The position numbers and the translations under genes were made by a program. From Novosphingobium sp. (lineage in GTDB: Bacteria; Pseudomonadota; Alphaproteobacteria; Sphingomonadales; Sphingomonadaceae), in NCBI GenBank assembly GCA_017744735.1, contig JAGIAR010000003.1, forward strand, positions 62,001 to 126,000: 64,000 nt of DNA, written 5' to 3'. The notes beneath the pieces are model-generated. The model did not search any database and was not told the DNA's origin. It was given only the letters and a program-made list of their open reading frames with translations. Positions 37,450 to 46,374 of the stretch are shown here, piece by piece; the stretch's first letter is position 1; every line of letters begins with the position of its first letter.

Positions 37450-39057
37450 ATGAACCGCCGCCTTATCGCCACCCTGCTGACCGCGGCCTGCGCCGCGCTG
37501 CCGGCCGCCGTGCCCGCCGGGCAGGCTTCCGCCCAGACCGCGCTCAAGCCGTCGATGGATATCGTCCTCTCGGTCGGCCGGGGCCAGCTCGTCCAGGTCC
37601 CCGGCAACATGGCCGACGTGTTCGTGGCCAACGAGTCGATCGCCGACGTCCAGGTCAAGTCGCAGCGCCAGCTCTATGTCTTCGGCCTGGCCGGCGGCGA
37701 GACCACGGTCTATGCGTCGAACGCCGCCGGCGACATCGTGTGGGCCGCAAACATCCGCGTCGGCTCGAACATCGACAGCATCGACCAGATGCTGGCGCTG
37801 GCGATGCCCGATGCAAAGGTCTCGGTCGCGACGATGGGCACCAACACCGTGCTGCTGACCGGCACCGTGGCCGCGCCGGAAGACGCCGCCGAGGCCGAAC
37901 GCCTGGTGACCGCCTATCTCGGCAAGGACGCCAACGTGATCAGCCGCCTCAAGACCGCGACCCCGCTGCAGGTCAATCTGCAGGTCAAGTTCGCCGAGGT
38001 CAGCCGCTCGCTGGTCCGCACGCTCGGCGCCAACCTGACCACGATAGACGGCACCAGCGGCTTCAAGTTCGGCGTCGGCAGCGGCCGTTCCGGCTTCGCC
38101 CCGACCTATTGGCCCGGTCGCGCCCTCGGAACCGGATCGAGCGTTTCGGTGCCGGCGGTCAATCCCCTCACCGGCCTGCCGGTGGTCGACTCGACCGGCA
38201 ACCCGACGATGGTGCCCGGCACCGCGGTCAATCCGATCAGCCCGGGCTCGACCCTTGCGGGTGCAGGCAAGTTCCTCGGCCTCGACCTCCTCGGAGCGCT
38301 CGACCTTGCGGAGCAGGACGGGCTGGTGACCACGCTGTCGCAGCCGAACCTGACCGCGCTTTCCGGCGAAACCGCCGAATTCCTGGCGGGCGGCGAATTC
38401 CCGATCCCGATGAGCCAGGGCCTCGGTTCGACCTCGGTCGAATACAAGAAATACGGCGTGAGCCTGTCCTACACGCCCACCGTGCTGTCGAACGGCCGGA
38501 TTTCGCTGCGGGTTCGCCCCGAAGTGTCCGAGCTCTCGACCCAGGGCGCGGTGACGCTGAACAATTTCACGATCCCTGCGCTGACCGTGCGACGTGCCGA
38601 AACCACGATCGAACTCGGCTCGGGCCAGAGCTTCATGATCGCGGGCCTGCTGAGCAACAATGCGCAGAACCAGATCAGCAAGGCGCCGGGCCTCGGCGAC
38701 CTGCCGGTGCTCGGCAATTTGTTCAAGTCGAGCGAGTTCCGCAAGGGCCAGTCCGAGCTGGTGATCGTGGTCACGCCCTATCTGGTGAAGCCGGTCGACG
38801 CGAACGACATCAAGCTGCCGACCGACGGCTTCAAGACCTCGACCACGATGGATCAGCTGCTCGGCAACAACGACAACGCCGGCGTGACCGGCGGCGAACG
38901 CCCCAAGCCGACCGCGGTCGGCGAAGGCGCTCCGCCGCCGAAGATCGGGTTCGACGACGACCAGACGCCGACCGGCGACAAGGGCCAGCCGAAGAAGGCC
39001 GCGCGCGACGACCGCCGCGCCGAGGCCGATCCGCAGCCCGGCTTCAGCCTCAAGTGA
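37450..39057 (+). CDS. cpaC: Flp pilus secretin CpaC/RcpA
   Basis: A 535-aa outer-membrane secretin. The ATG at 37450 (8 nt after GAGGGG) gives MNRRLIATLLTAACAALPAA, a signal peptide; the earlier ATG at 37393 lacks one. Residues about 35-180 are pilus N-domains (VGRGQLVQVPGNMADVFVAN; VNLQVKFAEVSRSLVRTLG). The secretin domain ends with KAPGLGDLPVLGNLFKSSEF, the diagnostic VPxLGxxPxLGxLF motif. A Lys/Asp/Pro-rich tail of about 70 aa follows. Confidence 0.95.
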   Translation: MNRRLIATLLTAACAALPAAVPAGQASAQTALKPSMDIVLSVGRGQLVQVPGNMADVFVANESIADVQVKSQRQLYVFGLAGGETTVYASNAAGDIVWAANIRVGSNIDSIDQMLALAMPDAKVSVATMGTNTVLLTGTVAAPEDAAEAERLVTAYLGKDANVISRLKTATPLQVNLQVKFAEVSRSLVRTLGANLTTIDGTSGFKFGVGSGRSGFAPTYWPGRALGTGSSVSVPAVNPLTGLPVVDSTGNPTMVPGTAVNPISPGSTLAGAGKFLGLDLLGALDLAEQDGLVTTLSQPNLTALSGETAEFLAGGEFPIPMSQGLGSTSVEYKKYGVSLSYTPTVLSNGRISLRVRPEVSELSTQGAVTLNNFTIPALTVRRAETTIELGSGQSFMIAGLLSNNAQNQISKAPGLGDLPVLGNLFKSSEFRKGQSELVIVVTPYLVKPVDANDIKLPTDGFKTSTTMDQLLGNNDNAGVTGGERPKPTAVGEGAPPPKIGFDDDQTPTGDKGQPKKAARDDRRAEADPQPGFSLK

Positions 39058-39071
39058 GAAAGGTGCAGACG

Positions 39072-39725
39072 ATGTCTATCCGCATGACCAAACACGCCGC
39101 AGCGGCCATCGCCCTCACCCTGGGGCTGACGCTTGCCGGTTGCGCCGGCCAGCCCAACGCCAACCGCTCGCTCGACTCGGTCAAGCAGCCGGTGGTCGAA
39201 CGCTCGAACTTCACGCTCGATCTCAACTCGGGTTCCGGCGGCCTGTCGATCCCCGAGCAGCGCCGGCTGAACGAGTGGTTCGCGGCGATGGACGTCTCCT
39301 ATGGCGACCGCATCTCGGTGGACGATCCGCTCGCCAGCCCGGCCACCCGCCAGGCCGTGGCGGCGATCGCGGCGCGCTACGGACTGCTGCTGAGCGATGG
39401 CGCCCCGGTGACCCAGGGCCTGGTCGATCCGGGCCGCACCCGGATCGTGATCACCCGCGCCAAGGCCTCGGTTCCCGGCTGTCCCGATTGGGACAAGCAC
39501 TCATCGTACAATTACAACAACGCCACCGCGAGCGGCTTCGGCTGCGCGGTGAACGGCAACCTCGCGGCAATGGTCGCCAATCCCGAGGACCTGATCCACG
39601 GTCAGACGGGCTCCAGCGAAACGCTGGTGATGACCGCGAACAAGGCGATCGAATCCTACCGCAAACAGGCCCCCACCGGGGAAGCCGGGATCAAGGCACA
39701 GTCGAGCAGCAGCGGGAGCAACTAA
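39072..39725 (+). CDS. cpaD: Pilus assembly lipoprotein CpaD
   Basis: A 217-aa lipoprotein, probable secretin pilotin. The start follows GAGAAAGG and gives MSIRMTKHAAAAIALTLGLT, with lipobox LAGC (TLAGCAGQ). Two cysteines in SVPGCPDWDKH and SGFGCAVNGNLAAMVANPED are the CpaD family hallmark. The C-terminus is Ser-rich. It lies 14 bp after cpaC and 3 bp before cpaE. Confidence 0.93.
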   Translation: MSIRMTKHAAAAIALTLGLTLAGCAGQPNANRSLDSVKQPVVERSNFTLDLNSGSGGLSIPEQRRLNEWFAAMDVSYGDRISVDDPLASPATRQAVAAIAARYGLLLSDGAPVTQGLVDPGRTRIVITRAKASVPGCPDWDKHSSYNYNNATASGFGCAVNGNLAAMVANPEDLIHGQTGSSETLVMTANKAIESYRKQAPTGEAGIKAQSSSSGSN

Positions 39726-39728
39726 GAG

Positions 39729-41009
39729 ATGAACGCGCCTTGGAAAGCCGGTTCGCCCAATGGGCGTGACCCCTTCGCAGCCTTTATCTGCGACGAAGCC
39801 GCGCTGGACGTGCTGCGTCCGGTCGTGATCGAGATGGGCTGGCAGCCCGAGAAGTGCGCCAAGGGCGGGCTTCGCAATGCCGTCCAGTCGCTCTCGATCA
39901 CCGCGAGCCCGAACATCCTGATGGTGGACCTGTCCGAAAGCGGCGACCCGCTGAACGACATCAACGCCCTGGCCGAGGTCTGCGAACCCGGCACGGTGGT
40001 GATCGCGGTCGGCCAGGTGAACGACGTGCGGCTCTATCGCGACCTGCTCGCGAGCGGGATCCACGACTATCTGCTCAAGCCGCTGTCGTCGAGCCAGGTG
40101 CGCGACGCGCTGGTCGGCGCGCAGACCGTGTTTTCCGCTCCCAAGACGGCCGACGGCGCCAACGCCAAGCGCCACATCTCGACCGCCGTCGTCGGCACCC
40201 GCGGCGGGGTCGGCGCATCGACGCTGGCGACCTCGCTCGCCTGGCTGTTCGCGACCGATCACCGCATGCCGACTGCGCTGCTCGACCTCGACGTGCATTT
40301 CGGAACCGGCGCGCTCGCGCTCGACCTCGAGCCGGGCCGCGGCCTGACCGACGCGATCGACAATCCGAGCCGCATCGACGGGCTGTTCATCGAGCGCGCG
40401 ATGATCCGCGCGAACGACAATCTCGCGATCCTTTCGGCCGAGGCGCCGATCAATGCTCCGCTGATGACCGACGGCTCGGCCTTCGTGCAGCTCGAGGAGG
40501 AATTCCGTCACGCTTTCGAGATGACGGTGATCGACCTGCCGCGGAACATGCTGATCAATTTCCCGCACCTCCTGGCCGATGTGAACGTCGTGGTTCTTGC
40601 GACCGAAATGACGCTGGCCTCGGCGCGCGACGCGATCCGTATCCTCTCCTGGCTCAAGACCAACGCGCCGCACGCTGTGCCGCTGGTGGTCGCCAACAAG
40701 GTCCAGCCCGGCGCGAGCGAGATCAGCAAGGCCGACTTCGAAGCGTCGATCGAGCGGAAGATCAACTACCAGATCCCGTTCGACCAGCGCGCCGCGGTCA
40801 ATGCGGCCAAGCTCGGCCAGACCTTCGTCGATGCGAACAAGTCGGCCAAGGCTGCGGCGGTCATCCGCGATATCGCGGCGGGCGTGATCGGATCGGGCGC
40901 CGAAGACGCTTCGCCGGCTGCCGCGACGAGCTCGGCCAAGTCGCTGCTCGGCAAGTTCGATCTCAAGGCAATCATGCCCAAGAAGAAGGCCGCCGAGGCG
41001 GTCGACTGA
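39729..41009 (+). CDS. cpaE: Pilus assembly protein CpaE/TadZ (MinD-like ATPase)
   Basis: A 426-aa protein that positions the pilus machine at the pole. The N-terminal receiver-like domain (about 1-135) includes DVRLYRDLLASGIHDYLLKP. The C-terminal MinD/ParA-like domain begins GTRGGVGASTLATSLAWLF; the deviant Walker lysine is not in its usual place (GGVGAS), as in many TadZ. ALLDLDVHFGTGAL and VIDLPRN follow. The C-terminus ends in a basic AIMPKKKAAEAVD. In typical loci cpaF follows directly; here the next gene is tadB. Confidence 0.93.
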   Translation: MNAPWKAGSPNGRDPFAAFICDEAALDVLRPVVIEMGWQPEKCAKGGLRNAVQSLSITASPNILMVDLSESGDPLNDINALAEVCEPGTVVIAVGQVNDVRLYRDLLASGIHDYLLKPLSSSQVRDALVGAQTVFSAPKTADGANAKRHISTAVVGTRGGVGASTLATSLAWLFATDHRMPTALLDLDVHFGTGALALDLEPGRGLTDAIDNPSRIDGLFIERAMIRANDNLAILSAEAPINAPLMTDGSAFVQLEEEFRHAFEMTVIDLPRNMLINFPHLLADVNVVVLATEMTLASARDAIRILSWLKTNAPHAVPLVVANKVQPGASEISKADFEASIERKINYQIPFDQRAAVNAAKLGQTFVDANKSAKAAAVIRDIAAGVIGSGAEDASPAAATSSAKSLLGKFDLKAIMPKKKAAEAVD

Positions 41010-41094
41010 AATGGCGGGATGCGGCGGAGCGATCGCGTGATCGATCCGCCCGTCCGCCCCCGAATATGATGCGTTACGAAAGGCGAGCCAGACA

Positions 41095-42066
41095 ATGCCC
41101 ATGAGCCAGCTCCTGCTGTTCGCGGTCGGTCTGTTGACCGCGCTGTCGCTCGCCTACTCCGCCCTGGCCGGCCCCAACGCGGCCAAGGAGAGCGCCCGCC
41201 GGCTCCAGGGCCTGCGCTATCGCCATTCGGAAAGCACCACCGACAAGGTCGAAAGCCAGCTCAAGAAGGCGATCGCGGCGCGCAAGCCGGCGATGCACCG
41301 GATCGCGGGCTCGAGCTCGCGGATCGAGGCGCTGGCGCTGCGGCTGCATCGCAGCGGCAAGAACTGGACGATCTCGCAATATATCTACACCTCGATCGGC
41401 ATCGCGCTGGCGGTGGCGGTGCTGGTGTTCCTCAAGAGCGGCGCGGCGCTGATGTCGCTCGGCATCGGGGTGCTGTTCGGTGCCGGCATTCCGCATATGC
41501 TGCTCAACAGCATGATCAAGCGGCGCACGGCCGCGTTCAACGCCAAGTTCCCCGACGCGATCGAACTGCTGGTGCGCGGGCTGCGCTCCGGCCTGCCGGT
41601 AACCGAGACGCTGGCGGTGGTCGCGTCCGAGATCCCGGGCCCGGTGGGGATCGAGTTCCGCGCGATCGTGGACCGTATCCGGGTCGGCCGGACGATGGAC
41701 GAGGCGCTGCAGGAAACCGCGGACCGGCTCGGAACCCCGGAATTCCAGTTCTTCTGCATCACCCTGGCGATCCAGCGCGAGACCGGCGGCAACCTTGCCG
41801 AAACCCTCTCGAACCTCGCCGACGTGCTGCGCAAACGCTCGCAGATGAAGCTCAAGATTCGCGCGATGAGCTCGGAATCGAAGGCGTCGGCCTACATCGT
41901 GGGCGCGCTCCCCTTCATCGTGTTCGGCATGGTGTATTGGATCAACCCGAAATACCTCGGCGGCTTCTTCACCGACGACCGCCTGATCGTGGCCGGCATC
42001 GGCGGCCTGATCTGGATGGGCATCGGCGCGCTGATCATGGCCAAGATGGTCAGCTTCGAAATCTGA
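41095..42066 (+). CDS. tadB: Tad pilus inner-membrane protein TadB (T2SS-F family)
   Basis: A 323-aa GspF-family platform protein with an N-terminal span, a span near residue 100 (ISIGVLFGAGIPHMLLN region) and two C-terminal spans. The GspF core is AIELLVRGLRSGLPVTETL and IQRETGGNLAETLSNLADVL. The ATG follows AAAGGCG; a second ATG two codons on is possible. It lies only 85 bp after cpaE; there is no cpaF between them. Confidence 0.93.
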   Translation: MPMSQLLLFAVGLLTALSLAYSALAGPNAAKESARRLQGLRYRHSESTTDKVESQLKKAIAARKPAMHRIAGSSSRIEALALRLHRSGKNWTISQYIYTSIGIALAVAVLVFLKSGAALMSLGIGVLFGAGIPHMLLNSMIKRRTAAFNAKFPDAIELLVRGLRSGLPVTETLAVVASEIPGPVGIEFRAIVDRIRVGRTMDEALQETADRLGTPEFQFFCITLAIQRETGGNLAETLSNLADVLRKRSQMKLKIRAMSSESKASAYIVGALPFIVFGMVYWINPKYLGGFFTDDRLIVAGIGGLIWMGIGALIMAKMVSFEI

Positions 42067-42085
42067 GCAGGACGGAACCAGAACG

Positions 42086-43099
42086 ATGATCACCCCCCCT
42101 GCCGGCCCGACACTGCTCGGTTTCAACGTCATCGCGGTCGGCACCGTGCTGGCCGGGCTCGCCGCGCTGGCGATGATGCTGGCGGTCTATGCGGCCGTTA
42201 CCGTGCGCGACCCGATGGCCAAGCGCGTCAAGGCGCTGAACGCACGGCGCGAGGAGCTCAAGACCGGGCTCGTCACCGCGACCGCGAAGAAGCGCCAGAG
42301 CCTGGTCCGCAAGACCGAAACCACCGACCGCATGAAGGACACGCTGCAGGGCATGAAGGTCCTGCAGGACAGCCAGCTCAAGCAGGCGCAGCAGAAGCTC
42401 GCCCAGGCCGGTTTCCGCAACAAGGAATGGGCCGTCGCGGTGATCTTCTCGCGCATGGTCATGCCGGTGGTGCTGGGCCTGCTGGTGGTAATCATGGTCT
42501 ACTGGATCAACTATTTCCCCCAGTGGGGCAGCTTCAAGCGCTTCGCCGCCTTCGCCCTGGCGGTGATCGCCGGCTACAAGTCGGCCGACGTCTATCTCGC
42601 CAACCTGATCAGCAAGCGCACCAATGCGATCCGCAAGGGCCTGCCCGACGCGCTCGACCTGCTGGTGATCTGCGCCGAGGCCGGCCTGACGGTCGATGCG
42701 GCGTTCAACCGCGTGGCAAAGGAACTGGGCCGCGCCTACCCCGAACTCGGCGACGAATTCGCGCTGACCTCGATCGAGCTCTCGTTCCTCACCGAACGCC
42801 GGATGGCGTTCGAGAACCTTGCCTATCGGGTGAAGCTCGATGCGGTCAAAGGCGTGGTCACCACGATGATCCAGACCGAACGCTACGGCACGCCGCTGGC
42901 CTCTGCGTTGCGGGTGCTGTCGGCCGAATTCCGCAACGAGCGCATGATGCGCGCGGAGGAAAAGGCCGCGCGCCTGCCGGCGATCATGACCGTGCCGCTG
43001 ATCCTGTTCATCCTGCCGGTGCTGTTCATCGTGATCCTCGGTCCGGCTTCCTGCTCGATCGCCGACGCCTTCGCCAAGCACCCCGGCGATCCGCACTGA
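42086..43099 (+). CDS. tadC: Tad pilus inner-membrane protein TadC (T2SS-F family)
   Basis: A 337-aa GspF-family protein, partner of TadB. The core motif is LPDALDLLVICAEAGLTVDA, then MIQTERYGTPLASALRVLS and the EEKAARLPAIMTVPLILFIL C-terminal span. It is the last Tad gene in the window: TadD, the pseudopilin tadE/F and tadG are not present. A strong terminator follows, so the operon ends here. Confidence 0.94.
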   Translation: MITPPAGPTLLGFNVIAVGTVLAGLAALAMMLAVYAAVTVRDPMAKRVKALNARREELKTGLVTATAKKRQSLVRKTETTDRMKDTLQGMKVLQDSQLKQAQQKLAQAGFRNKEWAVAVIFSRMVMPVVLGLLVVIMVYWINYFPQWGSFKRFAAFALAVIAGYKSADVYLANLISKRTNAIRKGLPDALDLLVICAEAGLTVDAAFNRVAKELGRAYPELGDEFALTSIELSFLTERRMAFENLAYRVKLDAVKGVVTTMIQTERYGTPLASALRVLSAEFRNERMMRAEEKAARLPAIMTVPLILFILPVLFIVILGPASCSIADAFAKHPGDPH

Positions 43100-43131
43100 G
43101 CCCGCCGGGCCGACGCCGGCAGCCGCATACG

Positions 43132-43167
43132 AAAAGGCCCCGCTCCTGACCGGAGGCGGGGCCTTTT
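43132..43167 (+). terminator. Rho-independent terminator after tadC
   Basis: AAAAGGCCCCGC / GCGGGGCCTTTT: 12 paired bases with flanking A/T tracts that make it work in both directions. It lies between convergent tadC and the MarR gene. Confidence 0.93.
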
Positions 43168-43192
43168 CCGTTCTCGCGAGCGTATCGGCCGC

Positions 43193-43669
43193 TCAGTTGT
43201 CGTAGATGCCGCTGTCGATACCTTCAGCGTGGAGGTCGCGCACTTCGGCCTTCATCCGCACCAGCAGCGCCTTGAACGCCTCGATCTCCTCTTCGGCGAA
43301 GTTCGACAGCAGCCGGCGTTCCATTTCCAGCGCCAGCGGCATGATCTCGCCATGCATGCGGCGGCCGTCCTCGGTCAGCTCCAGCAGATGCGAGCGCCCG
43401 TCCTTGGTGTTGGGCTGGCGCCAGACCAGCCCGCGCTCCTCGAGCTCCTTGCAGGCGCGGTTGACCGCGACCTTGTCCATGATGGTCAGCGCGGTGAGTT
43501 CGCGCTGGGTCAGCCCGCCGGCGTCACCGAGCACCGCCATCACCCGCCACTCGGGGACCTTGAGTCCGAAACGGGTGCGATATTCCTGCGCGATCCGTCC
43601 GCTCACCGCGTTGGAGGTGATCGAAAGCATGTAGGGCAGGAATTCGGAAAGGCGCGGCGTGGGTTTCAT
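43193..43669 (-). CDS. MarR-family transcriptional regulator
   Basis: A 158-aa winged-helix dimer. The DNA-binding region is LTQRELTALTIMDKVAVNRAC with the wing KDGRSHLLELTEDG. N- and C-terminal helices (EFLPYMLSITSNAV; LLVRMKAEVRDLHAEG) form the dimer interface. It stands alone on the minus strand. The target genes are not evident; mtnP lies 87 bp upstream on the same strand. Confidence 0.92.
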   Translation of the reverse strand: MKPTPRLSEFLPYMLSITSNAVSGRIAQEYRTRFGLKVPEWRVMAVLGDAGGLTQRELTALTIMDKVAVNRACKELEERGLVWRQPNTKDGRSHLLELTEDGRRMHGEIMPLALEMERRLLSNFAEEEIEAFKALLVRMKAEVRDLHAEGIDSGIYDN

Positions 43670-43755
43670 AATGGCCGACCTCTACCGATGCCGCGACCGG
43701 AATGGCAAGCCGCGAAGCGGGTTTCCGTAAGGTAATGTCGGTGAGGTGTTGCGCG

Positions 43756-44628
43756 TCAGCCGCGCGCGAGCACCCGCCCGGCCACCGCATCGAGCCGCGC
43801 CATCGCCTGCGGATCGCAGTGTTCGGGCGCGGTCACGATCGCCCCGTCGAGCGCGTTATCGATCCAGCTCGGCTCCCGCGTTTCGGGCAAAAGGGCAGCC
43901 AGTTCGACCAGCGCGGCGCGCGCCTTGCCGACGTTCGCGTCCATCACCGCAAGGATTTCCTCCACTCCGACGCCATCCTCCTCGGTACGCCAGCAATCGT
44001 AATCGGTGACCATCGCGAGCACCGCGTAGGGCAGTTCCGCCTCGCGAGCCAGACGCGCTTCGGGCATCGCGGTCATCCCGATCACGTCGGCGCCCCACTG
44101 GCGGTACATCAGGCTTTCGGCGCGGGTCGAGAATTGCGGCCCCTCGATCGCGACGTAGCAGCCGCCGCGATGGACCTTGGCACCCGCCCGCTCGGCCGCA
44201 TCGCCGGACAGCGCGGAAAGCCGCGCGCAGACCGGATCGGCCAGGCTGACATGGGCAACCAGGCCTTCGCCGAAGAAGCTGCGCTCGCGCACCAGCGTGC
44301 GGTCGATCAGTTGGTCCACCACGACGAAGCTGCCCGGCGCCAGTTCCTCGCGCAGCGAGCCGATCGCCGAGATGGAGACGAGATCGGTCACCCCGCAGCG
44401 CTTGAGCACATCGACATTGGCACGGTAGTTTACCGTGCCGGGCGAGAGCCTGTGGCCCTTGCCATGGCGCGCGAGGAAGCTGAACCGCACTCCCCCGATC
44501 CGGCCCGTCGCGACCGGGCCGGAGGGCGCGCCGAAACTGCTGTTGACCGGGATTTCCTGCGCGTCCTCAAGCACCGCGGCATCGTACAGCCCGGTCCCGC
44601 CGATCACGCCGATATGCCAGCCAGCCAT
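43756..44628 (-). CDS. mtnP: S-methyl-5'-thioadenosine phosphorylase
   Basis: A 290-aa enzyme that splits methylthioadenosine into adenine and methylthioribose-1-phosphate in methionine salvage. Signature elements are IGGTGLYDAAVL, ARHGKGHRLSPGTVNYRANV, YVAIEGPQFSTRAES and VIGMTAMPEARLAREAELPY (the last 20 residues quoted). The ATG overlaps the stop of the upstream TetR gene by 1 bp (TGATG), so the two are coupled. Purine nucleoside phosphorylase is the close alternative, but the His/Met motif favours MTAP. Confidence 0.93.
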   Translation of the reverse strand: MAGWHIGVIGGTGLYDAAVLEDAQEIPVNSSFGAPSGPVATGRIGGVRFSFLARHGKGHRLSPGTVNYRANVDVLKRCGVTDLVSISAIGSLREELAPGSFVVVDQLIDRTLVRERSFFGEGLVAHVSLADPVCARLSALSGDAAERAGAKVHRGGCYVAIEGPQFSTRAESLMYRQWGADVIGMTAMPEARLAREAELPYAVLAMVTDYDCWRTEEDGVGVEEILAVMDANVGKARAALVELAALLPETREPSWIDNALDGAIVTAPEHCDPQAMARLDAVAGRVLARG

Positions 44629-45248
44629 CAGTTTTTCAGAAGCCCCGCCATGATGAAATCGATCGTATGCTCGCGATACCGGTCGCGCAATTCCTCGCTG
44701 AACCCGTCTTCGCCGAAACAGTAGCGCAGAAACAGGCGCGCGGCGAAGAACCGGTCCACCGCACCGGTAGCGGTGAAATAAAACAATTGCGGGTCAACCG
44801 GGCGGAACACGCCGGCCGCCACGCCCTCTCCGATCAGCCGGTCGTAGGCAGCATAGATCGGGGTCAGATAGGTGTTGGCGATGCGCTGCGCCTCGGCCGG
44901 CTCGCTTTCGCGGACCATCCGCATCAGCAGGCGCTGGATATAGGGCACCTCGTAGAACGTATCGACCACGCCCGAGAGATGCCGGCGCAGCTTGGTCTCG
45001 GGGTCGAACTCCTTCGCCAGCAGAGCGTCCAGCGAAGCGACGATCGCCTCCATGTCGCGCTCGAGCAGCGCGGTCATCAGCCCGGCCTTGTTGCCGAAGT
45101 AATATTTGACCAGCGCCGAGTTCAGCCCCGACTTGCGGCTGAGCTGGGCAAGCGAGATATCGACCGTGTCGGTCTCGCGCATGATCGCGGAGGCCGTCGC
45201 GAGCAGTTGCTCGCGCGCTTCGGAAGTGGTGTAGGGCAGCGCCGCCAT
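44628..45248 (-). CDS. TetR-family transcriptional regulator
   Basis: A 206-aa regulator. The start was set at MAALPYTTSEAREQLLATAS; the frame is open to 45320 but that adds a Gly/Arg-rich segment. The N-terminal helix-turn-helix is ISLAQLSRKSGLNSALVKYY, then FGNKAGLMTALLERDM. The C-terminal ligand domain resembles the fatty-acid/degradation regulators (TetR_C). It lies between the SDR gene (upstream, 31 bp) and mtnP, which it may regulate along with the SDR. Confidence 0.9.
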   Translation of the reverse strand: MAALPYTTSEAREQLLATASAIMRETDTVDISLAQLSRKSGLNSALVKYYFGNKAGLMTALLERDMEAIVASLDALLAKEFDPETKLRRHLSGVVDTFYEVPYIQRLLMRMVRESEPAEAQRIANTYLTPIYAAYDRLIGEGVAAGVFRPVDPQLFYFTATGAVDRFFAARLFLRYCFGEDGFSEELRDRYREHTIDFIMAGLLKN

Positions 45249-45279
45249 CGTCTCGCCCTGATCCCCCGCCGCGCGCGCC

Positions 45280-46062
45280 TCAGCGCGGCTGCATCCGGAT
45301 CGCACCGTCGAGCCGGACATGCTCGCCGTTGAAATAGCCGACCTCGATCATGGTCAGCACCAGTGCGGCATATTCCTCCGGATGCCCGAGCCGCTTCGGA
45401 AACGGCACCGAGGCCGCGAGCGATTCCTGCGCCTTTTCGGGAAGGCCGGCGAGTAGCGGGGTATGGAAGATGCCCGGAAGGATGGTGTTCACCCGAATCC
45501 CTTCGTCCATCAGGTCGCGCGCGATCGGCAGGGTCATGCCGACGATCCCGCCCTTGGACGCCGAATAGGCGGCCTGGCCGATCTGCCCATCGACCGCGGC
45601 GACCGACGCGGTGTTCACGATCGCGCCGCGCTCGTTGTCTTCGAGCGGGTCGAGCGTCATCATTCCGGCAGCGCATTTGGCGATGCAGCGGAAGCTGCCG
45701 ACCGTGTTGACCTGCAGCGTCCTGGCAAAGGCGTCGATCGGGAAATGGGTGATCGCGCCGGTTTCGCGATCGCGCCGGGTGGTCTTGCCGATCGTGCCGA
45801 TCCCGGCGCAATTGACCAGGATCCGTTCCTGCCCGTGCGTGGCGCGCGCTTTCGCCAGCCCCGCATCGACCGACTCGTCCGAAGTGACGTCGACCTGGCA
45901 GAAGATCCCGCCGATCGCGGCCGCGACCGCCTCGCCCTTGTCCTGCTGCAGGTCGAACAGCGCGACTTTGGCCCCCTTGGCCGCGAGCGCGCGCGCAGTC
46001 GCCTCGCCGAGCCCCGATGCGCCGCCGGTCACCACCGCCGAAACCGAGCTATCGATTTTCAA
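45280..46062 (-). CDS. SDR-family 3-hydroxyacyl-CoA dehydrogenase-like protein, TTG start
   Basis: A 260-aa short-chain dehydrogenase resembling type II 3-hydroxyacyl-CoA dehydrogenase (HSD17B10-like). The start is a TTG (LKIDSSVSAVVTGG) preceded by GGGGGA at 6 nt; the longer ATG frame to 46134 adds an atypical leader. TGGASGLGEATA is the nucleotide loop, NCAG replaces the usual NNAG, the Ser is in IVNTASVAA, and the catalytic YSASKGG is intact. FPKRLGHPEEYAALVLTMIE is the typical C-terminal motif. Probably acts in fatty-acid or branched-chain oxidation. Confidence 0.9.
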   Translation of the reverse strand: MKIDSSVSAVVTGGASGLGEATARALAAKGAKVALFDLQQDKGEAVAAAIGGIFCQVDVTSDESVDAGLAKARATHGQERILVNCAGIGTIGKTTRRDRETGAITHFPIDAFARTLQVNTVGSFRCIAKCAAGMMTLDPLEDNERGAIVNTASVAAVDGQIGQAAYSASKGGIVGMTLPIARDLMDEGIRVNTILPGIFHTPLLAGLPEKAQESLAASVPFPKRLGHPEEYAALVLTMIEVGYFNGEHVRLDGAIRMQPR

Positions 46063-46374
46063 GATATGTCCCCCACATGCCGGATTCGGCGCAAAATTAA
46101 GCGTTCGGCTAAATGCACTGCTGCAAGGGGTCAAGCCCGTGAAGCGACGTGAAACATTTCATAATGATGGCAACTGTTGTGCAGTTGCAACATGCCCGCA
46201 GCAAATCTTGCAACACAAAATGATTTGAATTGAAACCATTTGGGTCATCTCCCAGACGGCTGGAATCACACTTGCTGTGTGCCCGTACGCGCTGGGATCC
46301 TTGGGGAGGCGTCCGGGCCATGTTTCATCTGTGGCGACCGGTGCTCGGCCGGCGCCTACAATGGGGACTTTGTC
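46063..46374 (+). promoter_or_regulatory. Upstream region of TonB receptor 1 with TGTTGT-N6-GCAACA dyad
   Basis: This 312-bp gap has no gene. At 46175-46192 lies TGTTGT-GCAGTT-GCAACA, inside ATGGCAACTGTTGTGC (46167-46182), a 16-base block also found upstream of receptor 2. A further TTGCAACA copy is at 46208-46215. At 46221 starts an AT-rich TGATTTGAATTGAAACC that is closely matched (TGATTTTAATTGAAACT) 53-54 bp after the block in both regions. A long leader of more than 100 nt and GGGGACT precede the GTG start. Confidence 0.7.
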
